Source: Diploptera punctata (lineage: Eukaryota > Arthropoda > Insecta > Blattodea > Blaberidae). Taken from it: a stretch of DNA of 64,000 nt. The position numbers were made by a program, and so were the translations under genes. This document shows, piece by piece, positions 31,385-41,290 of this stretch (its first letter is position 1; each line of letters opens with the position of its first letter). The stretch lies in assembly GCA_030220185.1 (NCBI GenBank), contig JASPKZ010001596.1, forward strand, positions 1,302,001 to 1,366,000, written 5' to 3'. The notes under the pieces were generated by a model, which saw nothing but the letters and a program-made list of their open reading frames with translations, did no database searches and had not been told where the DNA came from.

Positions 31385-32035
31385 ATGCTTCATACCTCTC
31401 CTCATATTCAGTCTTCTAAGTAGACCGCAGTTGCCAGATTCATCTTCAGTACCCTCTCCTTGACTGATGTTATGTCGATCAGAACTACTTCTTCTTCCCT
31501 CTGTTGGAAGACCGATAAACCTCTGGATCCAGTCAGAATCCGCAGGAATTTTGAAGTTTATAAGTTGAAGAAGAAAACAAATCAGGAATTTATCAGATCA
31601 AATGCAGGGATTGTGACAAAATTTACATACAAAAAAACAAAAAGTAATTTGAAAACAAGGGCGAAAGAACATCTTAGAAATGTCAAAAATGGTCAAGTGG
31701 AAAAGTCAGCAGTAGCTGCTCATGCTTGGTCTGAAAACATCTAATTGAATCAAAAGTCAGTATAATTAAACAAATAGAAAAACAAGAACAACTCCAGTTT
31801 GGGAAAAAATCCACATTAAAAAATAAAACAGGAAAGATAAATTGATGAACTTCGAAATTCCTGCGGATTCTGACGGGATCTTGAGGTTTATCGGTCCACC
31901 AACAGAGGGAAGAAGAAGTAGTTTTTCTGATTGACATAATAATCGATCAAGGAGAGGGTACTGAAGATGAATCCGCCAAGGATTTGAAACTGCAGTCTAC
32001 TTACAAGACTGAATATGAGGAGAGGTATGAAGCAC
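31385..32035 (+). mobile_element. Penelope 3'-end fold-back with GIY-YIG remnant
   Basis: The arms 31385-31560 (minus) and 31850-32030 (plus) are inverted copies with outer ends CCTCTCCTCATATTCAGTCT and the complement. The centre (31560-31850, plus) reads FTYKKTKSNLKTRAKEHLRN, then VKNGQVEKSAVAAHAW, a GIY-YIG region whose Y-I-G has decayed. After a frameshift the tail reads MNFEIP-like in the right arm. Both arms end in ribozyme-like motifs. Confidence 0.8.
31951..32010 (+). ncRNA. Hammerhead ribozyme candidate
   Basis: In order: stem I strand GGTA (31957-31960), CTGAAGA (31961-31967), helix II GAATCC with GGATTT around GCCAA, then GAA, helix III ACT-GC-AGT and cleavage base C (31997), then stem I return TACT. 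Helix II, helix III and stem I all differ in sequence from 26271-26330 yet still pair. The two-base loop of helix III would favour a dimer. The partner arm (31443-31449 minus) keeps CTGAAGA but has lost part of helix II and the GAAA. Confidence 0.65.
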
Positions 32036-33000
32036 TGGAACTTAGCTTGGAATTAGTATATAATTCTTGATTTGATATTACACCAGGCCACCTCGTATTT
32101 AATATCCATCATAAGTACATCTTAATAAACACCTGGAGTAGATAACTTATTTCTGTTGTAACTTTCCATGTTTCGCAGCCATATAATAATACTGATTTCA
32201 CATTTGAATTGGTCATTGCTAAAACACGCTTTCTCCAATTTTTGCAAAGAATGAATTAACTGCAGTTCAACATCCTTACATATAGATACACATTCTGTTC
32301 TTAAAGGACCTTTCCCAACCTTCAAATAGAGCCACAGTTGTGCATTTCATTTTTAGTTCCAGGTTAGGGGACCTTCTAGCAATGATCTTGTCAATTAGTA
32401 GTATTGGAGAAAGGTATCTTCAGCAATGACCAATTCATTTGAATTAACTAATCAGATCTTTGTTTTCATTGAGATATTTTTAAAAGATCATGTAACATTG
32501 TTATATAGCTTCCTTCGATCATCTACCTGCCTGTTAGTTCTTCTCTGATCCACAAATTTTTTAAAACACTTCATTCTCAAATAATTTTTCCTCATTGAAA
32601 GAAGAGACCATGTTTTGCAAAATATATATATATATATATATATAGATAGATAGATCATTGGTTGATTAATGTCTTTGACATCGTATGATTCCTAATAGCA
32701 AATTTTGTCGGTCCATCCAATCTCCTGGTTGTAGATGTTTCTCCTTCATGTATAAATATATGCCTTGACTCTAGGAGGTTTTACGTCTTCATCTGCCTTG
32801 TCTTCCCTCAGGTTTCCATTCCAAAACACATTTTATATATACACAGTATATATATAATTATAACATCAAAATAAAAAAAAAGTGTTACTGCTATAAAGTA
32901 AATATTCTCTTTAAATGCTTACTTGTTATAGAAGCCATAAAATGGCAGAGGATGTGCGCTGCCCACTGCCTCTTACAATAGAAAATTGTATATAAGGATA
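32036..33000. other. Intron 6 stretch, unrecognised
   Basis: Contains a (TA)n tract at about 32620-32645. No gene or named repeat is seen. Confidence 0.4.
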
Positions 33001-33024
33001 GAAAAATAAATATTTGTGATAGGA

Positions 33025-33089
33025 GCCTGACTGGACTAGTAGCTATGTCACTACGTATAAGTCTTGGGTTCAAATCCCGCTTCAGGCAT
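33025..33089 (+). mobile_element. tRNA-like SINE head, single copy
   Basis: Acceptor ends GCCTGA/TTCAGGC and box B GGTTCAAATCCC; flanked by GAAAAATAAATATTTG and ATTTATTTTTCTTTTC, a variant of the common SINE flanks. Confidence 0.6.
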
Positions 33090-33336
33090 TTATTTTTCTT
33101 TTCATATAATATCAGAAAGAATCATTTGTTTTATATATTTTTAATTTAACATTTTTTAAAGAGAAGTTGAGGTCACAAGATTTTCTGTAATGAACAAAAA
33201 CTTGAATTTCCCCGAGTTGAATCTATGTTTAAAATCTTTCTGTTTATTATCATTGAATTCTGCCCTCCTTTAAAATTTCCCTCATTTGTTAAGTGTCCAT
33301 TCTCATTTAATAATGTATTTCTATGTATAATCATAT

Positions 33337-33637
33337 AAGTAAAGTGATCCCACAACAGGCCCGGAGGCCCTTGGGGTAGTAGGAGGTTAAGGCTCCCACT
33401 TTTTCTAGACAATCGGCACTTTATGTCAGCCGGGTTGTCAGCCCTGCGTGACGGCCGCCTTTACCCCCAGAACAAGTGCCTGGTACTCATTTCCGTTAGA
33501 GGCTGAGTCGACCCCAGGGCCATAGTGCCTCCAGAGGGTTTGGGTCAGTTTAAAAATCCTGACCCCAACGGGACTTGAACCCTCGACCCTCCGGCTTGTA
33601 GCTCAGTGCCTTAACCACTACGCTACGGCGTGTCCCC
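33337..33637 (-). mobile_element. tRNA-derived SINE, family 3, 13-bp TSD
   Basis: A 301-bp copy is flanked by TGTATAATCATAT on both sides (33324-33336, 33638-33650). On the minus strand it starts GGGGACACGCCGTAGCGTAG with box A TAGCGTAGTGGTTAAGGC and box B GGGTTCAAGTCCC. A decayed plus-strand copy is at 56307-56598. Confidence 0.92.
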
Positions 33638-33750
33638 TGTATAATCATATATTTAGTTTTATTCATTTCTTAGTGTTATTTTATAGAATGTGTGTGTTGG
33701 CTTTTAGTATTCTGTCATTATTGTCCAATAATACTACATATCAGCACATA

Positions 33751-34361
33751 CACTAGACTCTCACTAATCTGGTCCTCGGTAGACCGACCCACAACCGGCA
33801 TGAGCAGCAAACTATTTTATTTTAAATTTATGTCAACAACAATATGGAAACAATTTTATTTTAAATTTATGTCAACAATATACAAATGATTTTATTTTAA
33901 TTTTAAACCTATGAAAATTATTCCATTGAGGCTATGTTGAAGACGTGGAAAGCAATCAACTTATGTGATGTTGTTTTCCAAACAGCTGAGTCATGGGATA
34001 AAGTGGAGAGAGCTACAATAAGGAAGTGTGGCCATCCATTGATACAGCAGCACTGAATGACAGCGATAAGCCAATAATTTTGGAACCAATTCCTGACAAA
34101 CTATACATTGAAATGTTCTACAAGCTTCCAGGAGGAGGAGAAATTGATGAAGATGTTGGCAAGTGGCTGAATGAGGAAAACTCAGTTGTTGATCAACATT
34201 AACAGACGAAGAAATAATCAAAAGTGTGAAGGAAAGTAAGGATGAAAGCAATGAAAAAGCAATTACAATATATAAATTTCAGGCACTCTCAATAATCTGG
34301 AACTTCTGTTAATCTGGCACTGCTCTCTGCAAAGAGTGGCCAGATTAGTGAGAGTCTAGTG
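33751..34361 (+). mobile_element. pogo/Tigger-type DNA transposon relic, 22-bp TIR, TA TSD
   Basis: Perfect 22-bp inverted ends (CACTAGACTCTCACTAATCT plus GG) are at 33751-33772 and 34340-34361, with TA on both sides. The plus strand (about 33915-34285) still reads the C-terminal tail of a Tigger/jerky-like transposase: LWPSIDTAALNDSDKPIILE, KLPGGGEIDEDVGKWLNEEN, SVVDQH and then, after a frameshift, TDEEIIKSVKESKDES. The HTH and DDE parts were deleted. It ends 128 bp before the last CAP exon. Confidence 0.9.
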
Positions 34362-34489
34362 TATTACCATTGAGTTTGATGGAAAATTCCTCTTTGAGAC
34401 CATAACAGGCCAGATGACCTAATACTTGTATGGATGATGATGAGTTGTATATCCTGTTTATATTAATTATTATTGTTTTTTTATTGCAG

Positions 34490-34573
34490 ACGGAGTTCCC
34501 AATTCCTGAACAGTTCAAGACAACAGTGAGTCCAAGTGGTTTGGCAACAGTTGCAGTGGAGAGCAAGGGCTAA
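34490..34573 (+). CDS. capt: CAP visible exon 7 (C-terminal end, stop codon)
   Basis: A strong pyrimidine tract and TTATTGCAG precede 34490. The exon encodes TEFPIPEQFKTTV, the CARP C-terminal strand (family EFPVPEQFKT), followed by a variable tail SPSGLATVAVESKG and TAA at 34571-34573. The last residues differ from vertebrates, as is usual for insects. A pogo/Tigger relic ends only 128 bp upstream of the exon, so the acceptor region has kept its function next to a large insertion. Confidence 0.95.
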   Translation, partial: TEFPIPEQFKTTVSPSGLATVAVESKG

Positions 34574-35210
34574 GCTGAGAAACAGTCTTTAAAACACATC
34601 ATCATTACAGAACACTCTCTCTGTCATTGTCAACTTGCTATACATTTCATCATAGAAAATAAGTCATAATACTTCTCTTTATCAGATACCATTTTTATGC
34701 AGCATAAACTAAGCGAATTCCCCAGAAAATGAATTTTATGGTTCAGTTTTGCTGGTTTAAGGAATACCACTTTCTTTTATTAATTGAATTGTATATATCC
34801 AGTTTTTTGTTTTGAGGAAACAAATATTATGGCCACTAGAGCAATTTTTAAATTTTGGATTCTAGATAAATCACTCATGATAGTCTGATTTTGCTGGTTT
34901 GTAGAATATATCTTTTTTTTTATAAGTGAATCACATATATCCAGTTTTGTTGCGAGGAAACAGAATTCTGGCTGTTAGAGCCATGCAAATGTTCCCTCTA
35001 AGATTTCAGCTTTCAGGTAAACATCCATTCTCGTTGGTCATTAATGAACGGGATTTTACTTTTTTTTTGTTCAAATGTTATATTCCAAGTTTTGTAAAAA
35101 AAATAGTCTTTGGGATATAATAAATTCAGTAAGAAATCAGGAATCTAAAACCTCCAGAATATCAAGTTGCTTAAAAGATGTTCATATGGAAGAATAAATA
35201 TCTTAATATT
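34574..35210 (+). other. CAP 3' UTR (probable) with a ~143-bp tandem repeat
   Basis: Sequence after the CAP stop has no coding signal. Between about 34735 and 35000 two related units lie in tandem: TTTTGCTGGTTT recurs at about 34748 and 34892, and GAGGAAACA at about 34813 and 34955. A related copy lies inside intron 6 (about 29590-29712). The true 3' end is not shown by the sequence. Confidence 0.5.
35119..35198 (+). promoter_or_regulatory. Candidate poly(A) signals of CAP
   Basis: AATAAA occurs at 35119-35124 and 35193-35198, about 550-620 bp after the stop. They are the first good hexamers downstream of the last exon, but AATAAA is frequent in such AT-rich DNA, so the choice is an inference. 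Confidence 0.35.
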
Positions 35211-35384
35211 TTAAATAATAATATAAGTACCTTTTTTTTTAATCCGTCTTCCTCGATTAGAATTGATTTTGATTAAAAAACTTTATTAATTAATAAAATC
35301 ATTAAGGCCTTTTAAAACATGTTTCATCTTCGGCATACTATTGAGCACCAAGTAGAGAACAGAAGCAAAGGTTTCAAAGCATTT

Positions 35385-35840
35385 GGTGCGAAGGAATTAT
35401 AACGTATATAAGAGAGAAATTTGCATCTAGATCACAACTCGCCTTGGTTGGTAGAGCATTTGGCCCGGAAAGCCAAAGGTCCCCAGTTCGAGTCTCGGTC
35501 TAGGCAAAAAAATTTTATCTTCAAATGTAATTTATCCTTCAGTGAGAAGTGTTAAATTAATAATAAAAACATCAATAGAAGCCCTACTGGCTTTATAAAG
35601 TAGAGTTAAATTCCTAATAAATGTCTTCTTAACTAAGAAGCCGCCATTTTCAAAGATAGAAGCAAAGGTTTCAAAGCATTTGGCACGAAGGAATTACAAC
35701 GTATATAAGAGAGAAATTTGCATCTAGATCGCAAATCGCCTCGGTAGCTCAGTTGGTAGAGCATTTGGCCCAGAAAGCCAAAGATCCCGGGTTTGAGTCT
35801 CGGTCTAGGCGAAAATTTTTCTCTTCAAATATAATTTATA
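35385..35840 (+). mobile_element. Paired tRNA-SINE unit, family A (two heads ~297 bp apart)
   Basis: Heads at 35441-35515 (box A shortened by about 8 bases) and 35738-35811, with the same body between them as at 5040-5266: CTGGCTTTATAAAGTAG, AACTAAGAAGCCGCCATTT, TATATAAGAGAGAAATTTGC. Both heads have AATTTT(T)CTCTTCAAAT-like tails. Confidence 0.85.
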
Positions 35841-35844
35841 AATG

Positions 35845-36135
35845 TGTTGGAGAAAACGTTTTTATATCCCACCTTATAAAGTTGCGTGTTTTCACTATAC
35901 TGGTTTCAAAGGTCATTCACCTTCATCTTCAGTCAAACTCCAACTGTGAAAATTTTGCCATTAACACCATCTTCCCAAGACAGTTGAGTTTGTCTGAAGA
36001 TGAAGGTGAATGACTTTTGAAACCGGTATCGTAAAAACATACAACTTTATGAGGTGAGATATAAAAATATTTTTTGCATCTCATTTATAAATTTAAGATA
36101 CCTCATAGTTATACTTCCCACTTTAACTTTGATTG
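35845..36135. mobile_element. Penelope-end fold-back with two ribozyme-like arms
   Basis: Arms 35868-35945 and 35990-36062 are complementary around a short loop. In the sense of each arm: CTGAAGA (35936-35942 minus; 35994-36000 plus), helix II AAGGT...ACCTT (or ACTTT), then GAAACCAGTA / GAAACCGGTA. Outer ends are CTCACCTCATAAAG-like and CTTTATGAGGTGAG. The terminal motif variant ACCTCATAGTTATACTTCCC follows at 36098. Confidence 0.8.
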
Positions 36136-36169
36136 GATTAAAGAGAAAAGTTTGTGATTGGAGAGGAAG

Positions 36170-36245
36170 GAATGTCTGGCTAAGGTAAAGCTAATGTTCC
36201 AGGGTTCGATTCCCAGCTCAGACAGAAATTTTTCTCTGAACCATT
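36170..36245 (+). mobile_element. Truncated tRNA-like SINE head
   Basis: Box B AGGGTTCGATTCCC is kept and box A is deleted; the tail AGAAATTTTTCTCTGAACCA is the family B type. Confidence 0.5.
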
Positions 36246-36940
36246 AATTATAACAATTATATTAATTTACTTGATTGATTATTAATTAGCGTGTTGACAA
36301 TGACAGTCGTTTCTAGCACCAGCTTATAGAGGGCAGGCTGTACACAGAACTGGTGGCTGGGTATCATGCTATTGTATAGGGAAATAAAAAGATCCAAAAT
36401 TAAAAAAAAAAAAGTCAAGCAGGTTAAATTAAATATTATAAACATTAAAAATTTGTTAACATATATATATATCTGAACATTTGTGTGTTTTGGAAAAAAA
36501 AAATTACAATTTTTGACTAACATTCTTGTTACTGGTAAGATGAACTTTTTTAATAACATAGTGACTTGTGCTTAATAGTTTCTTATTCTTGAACGGCCCG
36601 TTCACAATACAAGTGTCAATTTACCTGGTTTTAGAGGAATCTGTAAGAGCTGCAAGGCATTTAGAGCACTGGCAGTTACTGGGTATTTGCATCTGCATAT
36701 CCAAAAGAAATTAATAAAATAAATAAAACATGTTTTAAAAACTTTTTTACATTAACATTGCCATGTTTTTTCCTATTTTCTTTCCATAAAGTATAGTTTC
36801 CAGTAACTCATTTTTGCTTTTTAAATGCTTATAGCACTTGAACTATTATAAGAAATGTCACTGAGGTATAATTTAAAATTTAAAATAAATTATTTTCACC
36901 TCATCTCATATACCTCTTCTGTTTTTATTATAAATGTATT
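36246..36940. other. Unrecognised intergenic stretch
   Basis: AT-rich; no gene or named repeat seen. Confidence 0.4.
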
Positions 36941-37420
36941 TCAAATATAAATTGTCCTTCAGTGAGAAGTGTTGAATTTACAATAAAACATTGAAAGAAG
37001 CCTTACTGGCTTTATAAAGTAATGTTAAATTTCCAATAAGACTAAAAAAACAATGGGAGGATGGTATTAAGGAAGATGCTGCAACCCTACTTAAGTTGCA
37101 ACTGGAGGCTTGCTGTGCAAAATAGAAATGATTGGAGGCAGAAGTTAAGGGAGGCCAAAATTTAAATTTGAGCCAATCAGCCATTGGATGGATGGACGGA
37201 AAATTCCCAATTTTTTAAAATAAAAAGTTGTCATTTGCATGATTGAGGAATGGTTCGTAGCATTGGGCGCTCTCGGGAATTTAAAATGTATAATAGAAAT
37301 ATTTGTGTTTAGATTGGAGTGCTTAGGGTAGCTCAGACGGTAGAGCATTAGCATATAAAGCTAAAGGTCCTCAGTTCAAATCCCAGTCTAAGCATATATT
37401 TTTCTCTTCAAATACAGTAT
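36941..37420 (+). mobile_element. SINE family A copy split by a LINE fragment
   Basis: 36943-37045 is SINE body (TTCAGTGAGAAGTGTTGAAT, CTGGCTTTATAAAGTA). 37046-37190 is a plus-strand LINE C-terminal fragment (LKKQWEDGIKEDAATLLKLQ, then QNLNLSQSAIGWMDGKF). 37321-37394 is a tRNA-like head with GTAGCTCAGACGGTAGAGCA and TCAGTTCAAATCCC. Confidence 0.65.
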
Positions 37421-38015
37421 TACCTAATTACCCCTGAAGTGAAAAATTGTCACATTGATTTTTTTACGATAATCTGTGTTGATAATAAAGTTTAAAATTA
37501 AGGAATAAAAAAAAAGATAAATTTTGGATGATCTTTAACAAATAAATTGATATTAATGAGTTTGGGAGGCAATGAAAAGCTCCGATCTCAATGTGGACTT
37601 TACATACCTCTACTCTGTTCTTAATTGAAAGGAACAAACTTTTATATTTTGTTTGTATTGTGAATGGGTGTTAAGGGTCTTCGTCATTTATATCTTCTAC
37701 CAATTGGATATCAGGATTAAGCCGTCTTTTATTTTATTAGTTATATGAACTTTAAACTTTGAAGAAGAATTTTCTGATAATTCAAGTTATTTTTTTCATT
37801 TTTGAAATTGTAGACTGAAAATAAAAACCGGGCTAAGTGCCAAAATCTAAGTTCTGAGAAAAACAGAAAAAACATTGCCCTTATCACAGTTTTTGATAGG
37901 ACATGCACATTCTTATGGCTAAAGTTTGAAGTACTTGCAGACTGAATATCATATAGCCTGCTTTTTACAGCACAAGAATAGGCACATAGCCCATCTTTTA
38001 GCAATAAAATGGAAT
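37421..38015. other. Unrecognised intergenic stretch
   Basis: No gene or repeat named. CTGAAAATAAAAACCGGGCT (37816) recurs in inverted orientation at 38180-38205, so 37800-38205 may be an old large inverted repeat around the SINE remnant. Confidence 0.4.
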
Positions 38016-38108
38016 TATTTTAGAAAGAAAAATTAATGCTCAGATCAGGATTTGATCAGGATCTCTGACCAGTCCGAGCGTTAATTTTTCTTTCTAAAAT
38101 AATACTAT
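38016..38108. mobile_element. Collapsed fold-back of tRNA-SINE ends
   Basis: TTATTTTAGAAAGAAAAATT (left) and AATTTTTCTTTCTAAAATAA (right) are exact complements around a remnant that keeps only CAGGATTTGATCAGGATCTC and CCAGTCCGAGC, pieces of two inverted heads. Confidence 0.6.
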
Positions 38109-38649
38109 GTCCAATTCTAGAAACTGTTAATTTAAAATCTAGCATCAAAATAAAATAAAAATTGATTGTTGTGACACTTAGCCCGGTTTTTATTTTCAAT
38201 CTACAATTATAGTTGCAATAAACCACAGAATTAGCTATGTTTCAATTTGAACATTTTGCAGGACCACTACTATATTCAATTTTTAAGGGCATTTCAAATT
38301 TAGAATTTATATTAATACAGTTTGTTATTGGCGAAGAGGAATGCAGTGGAAATTTGAATTATAGAAAAAAAATTATAGGCTGGCTGGTACCAAACCAAGA
38401 AAGTAAGCCAAATTAATATGCAAATATTTGGTAGAACGGTTCTGCGATCTCAGCCCCACCTGCTAGTTTATTTTGTTGATAGGGACAGAGGGAATATCAT
38501 TAATTCATTCATGTATATAACTGATTTGATGACAAGACATTTATCGATTTTAAGATAATCATCATTTATGAAGAGATGTGTAAAATTTGTTATTTGATAT
38601 ACTAGGGTATTCGATAAGTATCCTAGTGGGTGACTATTGTAATCTTGTA

Positions 38650-38830
38650 GTATTTAATTCCTAAATTAAACCTCATGGTGATTTTTCCCTGTGAAAGTTA
38701 AATTGTAGTATGTTTTTATTTTAAAATAATCGCTGATGATGGGGCTAAGAAGCTCTGAAACATATGTTTAACAAAAACAACTATAAGAGGTAAGAATGAA
38801 CAGACAAAATGTTTTAATTATTGTAGTATG
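38650..38830 (+). mobile_element. Half fold-back with canonical CTGATGA motif
   Basis: The terminal motif variant AAACCTCATGGTGATTTTTC is at 38662. 38722-38830 repeats the right arm of the hairpin at 16541-16710. The left arm is missing. Confidence 0.65.
38731..38772 (+). ncRNA. Hammerhead-like motif with canonical CTGATGA core
   Basis: CTGATGA at 38733-38739, helix II GGGCT with AGCTC (one G-U pair) around AAGA, then GAAAC (38757-38761) and the palindrome ACATATGT as helix III with T as cleavage base. Stem I pairing was not found, which weakens the call. The related copy at 16633 has CTGACAA instead. Confidence 0.45.
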
Positions 38831-38868
38831 TTGTTGAACAATCTTTGTTGTTTAAATCTGTAATATTG

Positions 38869-38895
38869 TCTTCTTCTTCTTCTTCTTCTTCTTCC
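38869..38895. repeat. (TTC)n microsatellite
   Basis: Eight or so TTC units next to the left edge of a dispersed repeat. Confidence 0.9.
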
Positions 38896-39405
38896 TTCCA
38901 AGTATTAGGCCAAGACCTGTTACGATCCTATAGAAAATTTTCCCTCCAGCGTTTCATAGGACGGCCCAGTGATCTTTGTCCTCTTCGTATATAATTATAA
39001 ACAGCTTTGGGGGATTCGATTTGAACTCACTTTGGTCGTCATTAATTTGATCCTTCCGAGAAATTCTCGTATAAGACTTGAAAGCATAACAATAGTCCCT
39101 TTGATTGGTTGCTGGCCAAAGGAAGGCAAGACCAGTGATGGGGCTGCCATCTTATAGCCTCTGGTCAGGCTTTTCTGGAGAAGAAAAGAAAATAAAGGAA
39201 AGAAGAAATGGAAGAAAGGAGAGACTCCCTAGCCCTCGGATGCTCTAATAGCATCGGGGTAAAAAAAAAACAAGAGTTAACCAAGAGAGGTTAGATAGTA
39301 AAGTTAAAAGAGTGCAAAACACAAGTAAGTGGAAGAAATGTTTTGCTCAGCTTGGGCACCTTGTGGTCACCATCCACATATCCCCTAGATGAGGACCCCT
39401 GAGGG
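38893..39405. repeat. Dispersed ~0.5-kb repeat, copy 1
   Basis: Shares long blocks with 47213-47395, 48066-48665 and, in reverse, 60613-60990: CCTTCCAAGTATTAGGCCAA, TTGGTTGCTGGCCAAAGGAA, CTCTGGTCAGGCTTTTCTGG, GTTAACCAAGAGAGGTTAGA. Its left end read in reverse gives SLGRPMKRWREN, the C terminus of a LINE, so it may be the 3' part of a LINE family on the minus strand. Confidence 0.8.
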
Positions 39406-39499
39406 GATCTGTAATATTGAAAGTCTCGAAATAGCAATATTTTGTGAATACATTCACTGTTTCTCACATTTAGTAAGTAAAACTGCTCTAAAAAGATGT

Positions 39500-39725
39500 T
39501 CATTAGAATTTGTTTAGAAGTTGGAATTGGAAAGTACTTGAACATTCACCAAATTCATCAGACAGGAGCCCTTGTGACTATAACTTATTCTCAAAGAACA
39601 AAAAACCTCTACGAGGCATTCAATTACAATCAAGAGTTGATATCCAGAAAGTTCTAGATCGATCAGATGAGAGATTGCAGAAATGGTGCTGCAGATGGAG
39701 TGCATATCTCCCAAGGATTTAGTAA
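39500..39725 (+). pseudogene. mariner transposase C-terminal fragment
   Basis: Frame reading WNWKVLEHSPNSSDRSPCDY, NLFSKNKKPLRGIQLQSRVD, then SDERLQKWC. It matches the C-terminal catalytic block of mariner transposases (HPPYSPDLSPCDYHLF...LRG..F). The third acidic catalytic residue falls at S-P-C-D-Y. Only about 65 residues remain. Confidence 0.8.
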
Positions 39726-39965
39726 CATATATTTGACTTAGCAGGAGACTATAAATGAAGTTCATAATGTAAAAAATAACCTAAATAATTTTTTTATGAT
39801 GTTATAGCATTACTTATTGAATGCCCTAGTAATTAAAAAGTTATATGCCATTTTAAAATGGAAGCAGTTTAATTTATAAAACCAGTCTTCGAGAATCAAC
39901 AAAATATGAGGTGAGGTGTGAATTCTGACTCATTAAATACACCTCATAGTGTTCTTTCCTAAAAA
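39726..39965. mobile_element. Half fold-back end
   Basis: CAAAATATGAGGTGAGGTG at 39900 and the terminal motif ACACCTCATAGTGTTCTTTC at 39942, without a left arm. Confidence 0.5.
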
Positions 39966-40387
39966 AAAATCTATAAATCTGTTATTTGACTTTACAATCC
40001 TGATATCCAGTACAAATGTTTGAATATAAAGGACTTCACTACTAAATGCCTTTTATTTATGTACTTTAAAAAGAACAATGTAGCAAGACTTGGTGCTGGT
40101 TCATTTTCTTTTTGTCCTCTTTTATCAAAATCTGCTGCCCTGGGGCTTAAAACAGGGTATGCCTGAATTGAGCAAATCTGCAGTTGGCAATCCCTCATTG
40201 GAAGCCAATAATAAATTGTACAGAGTTTAGTAATAGTGATTCAAAGTCTTGAACTGAGATAATTGTAAATCATCATTGATACAGGGATGTTTGGTTTAAC
40301 TTCCACTAGATAGCAGCAGATTCCAGCTGTTGCTAAATTCCAGTAATATGGGTAATAATAATGTTAATAATTTGTAAGAACTGAGTC

Positions 40388-40790
40388 TTATTTCACCTTA
40401 TATTTCATGTTCTTCAAGCACGGAACTGCGGCTTCTGGAGGTATCCCTTCCCATCTTCAGCCATAATCACGACTGTTGAACCCTGGTTTACATCTTCTAC
40501 AGTTCAACAGTTGGTTCAACACTCGTGGTTATGGCTGAGGATGGGAAAAGGATTACGATGAGGAATAATTCTATTTATTATTTCAGAGGTATTTTTCTTT
40601 CTTTCATTTTTTTGAGCCTTCTTCCACAGAAGACTCTCTCCTACTATTGACATTGGGTCCCTTTGGCCCCCATTTTTTATGGGTTTTAAGCTGTGGTTCT
40701 GTGCTTGGAGAACACAAAATATGAGGTGTGATAGAACTTAGTTTTTATTAATTATTAACTTGAAAACCTCATAATGTTATTTCCCATAAT
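40388..40790. mobile_element. Fold-back, arm interrupted
   Basis: The left arm is 40393-40510 (reverse sense: GTCGTGATTATGGCTGAAGA, helix II GGGAAGG...CCTCC, then CCGCAGTTCCGTGCTTG). The right arm is split, 40500-40560 and 40697-40735, by about 135 bp of other sequence. The terminal motif AAACCTCATAATGTTATTTC is at 40762. Confidence 0.7.
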
Positions 40791-40944
40791 TAATGTATTA
40801 ATAATAATAATTGCTTTATTTTACCTGGCAGAGTTATGCTCTTGAGGCCTTGTCTGCCACTCAATCAGCTTAGATAAAATTTACAATAATTAATCGTATA
40901 TTTAAATTACAATAAACATAAATAGTTACATGATATTATTGGTC

Positions 40945-41290
40945 TTCTTTTTCTAGCTCTACAGCCCTTTATGGACCCACTCTTCCAAGCATCCCTGCCC
41001 AATGCCCTCCTTCTCCATCCCCTAACTTTCGGAGGTCCTCCTCTACTCCATCCATCCATCTGGTCTTAGTAGTGTAAGCTTTCTAGTGGTATTCTCCTCT
41101 CATGATATGGCCCACCCACCTCAGTCTGCCAATTTTAATAACATTTACAATATCTGGGTCTGAGTACAAGTTGTGGATTTTATTGTTATATCTTATCTGC
41201 CATACTCCACAATCATTTATGGGTCCCAGGATCCTCCTCAGGATCTTTATTTCAAAGATTCTCAGCCTTTCTTCTTCAATTACATGATAT
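40945..41290 (-). pseudogene. RTE-like LINE remnant
   Basis: A nearly open minus frame: EERLRIFEIKILRRILGPIN, CGVWQIRYNNKIHNLYSDPD, IVNVIKIGRLRWVGHIMRG, then one stop and KTRWMDGVEEDLRKLGD. C-terminal region of the same LINE type as 10287-10822. Confidence 0.85.

Larger units (their letters stand above)
807..34573 (+). other. capt: CAP (adenylyl cyclase-associated protein) gene, 3' seven exons
   Basis: This is the only host gene recognised with confidence. Seven exons on the plus strand (807-1005, 5490-5575, 6830-7083, 11242-11411, 14267-14473, 20919-21062, 34490-34573) join without breaking frame into 380 residues and a TAA. Every internal boundary is GT-AG and the phases agree across all six introns. 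CAP proteins bind cofilin-actin through the N-terminal helical domain and recharge actin monomers through WH2 and the C-terminal CARP domain in the cytoplasm. Animal CAPs are about 420-480 residues, so roughly 90-110 N-terminal codons and the promoter lie left of position 1. Introns total over 32 kb and are made mostly of transposon relics. Identification rests on recognisable family blocks such as [33 protein letters not shown] and [10 protein letters not shown]. Confidence 0.97.
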
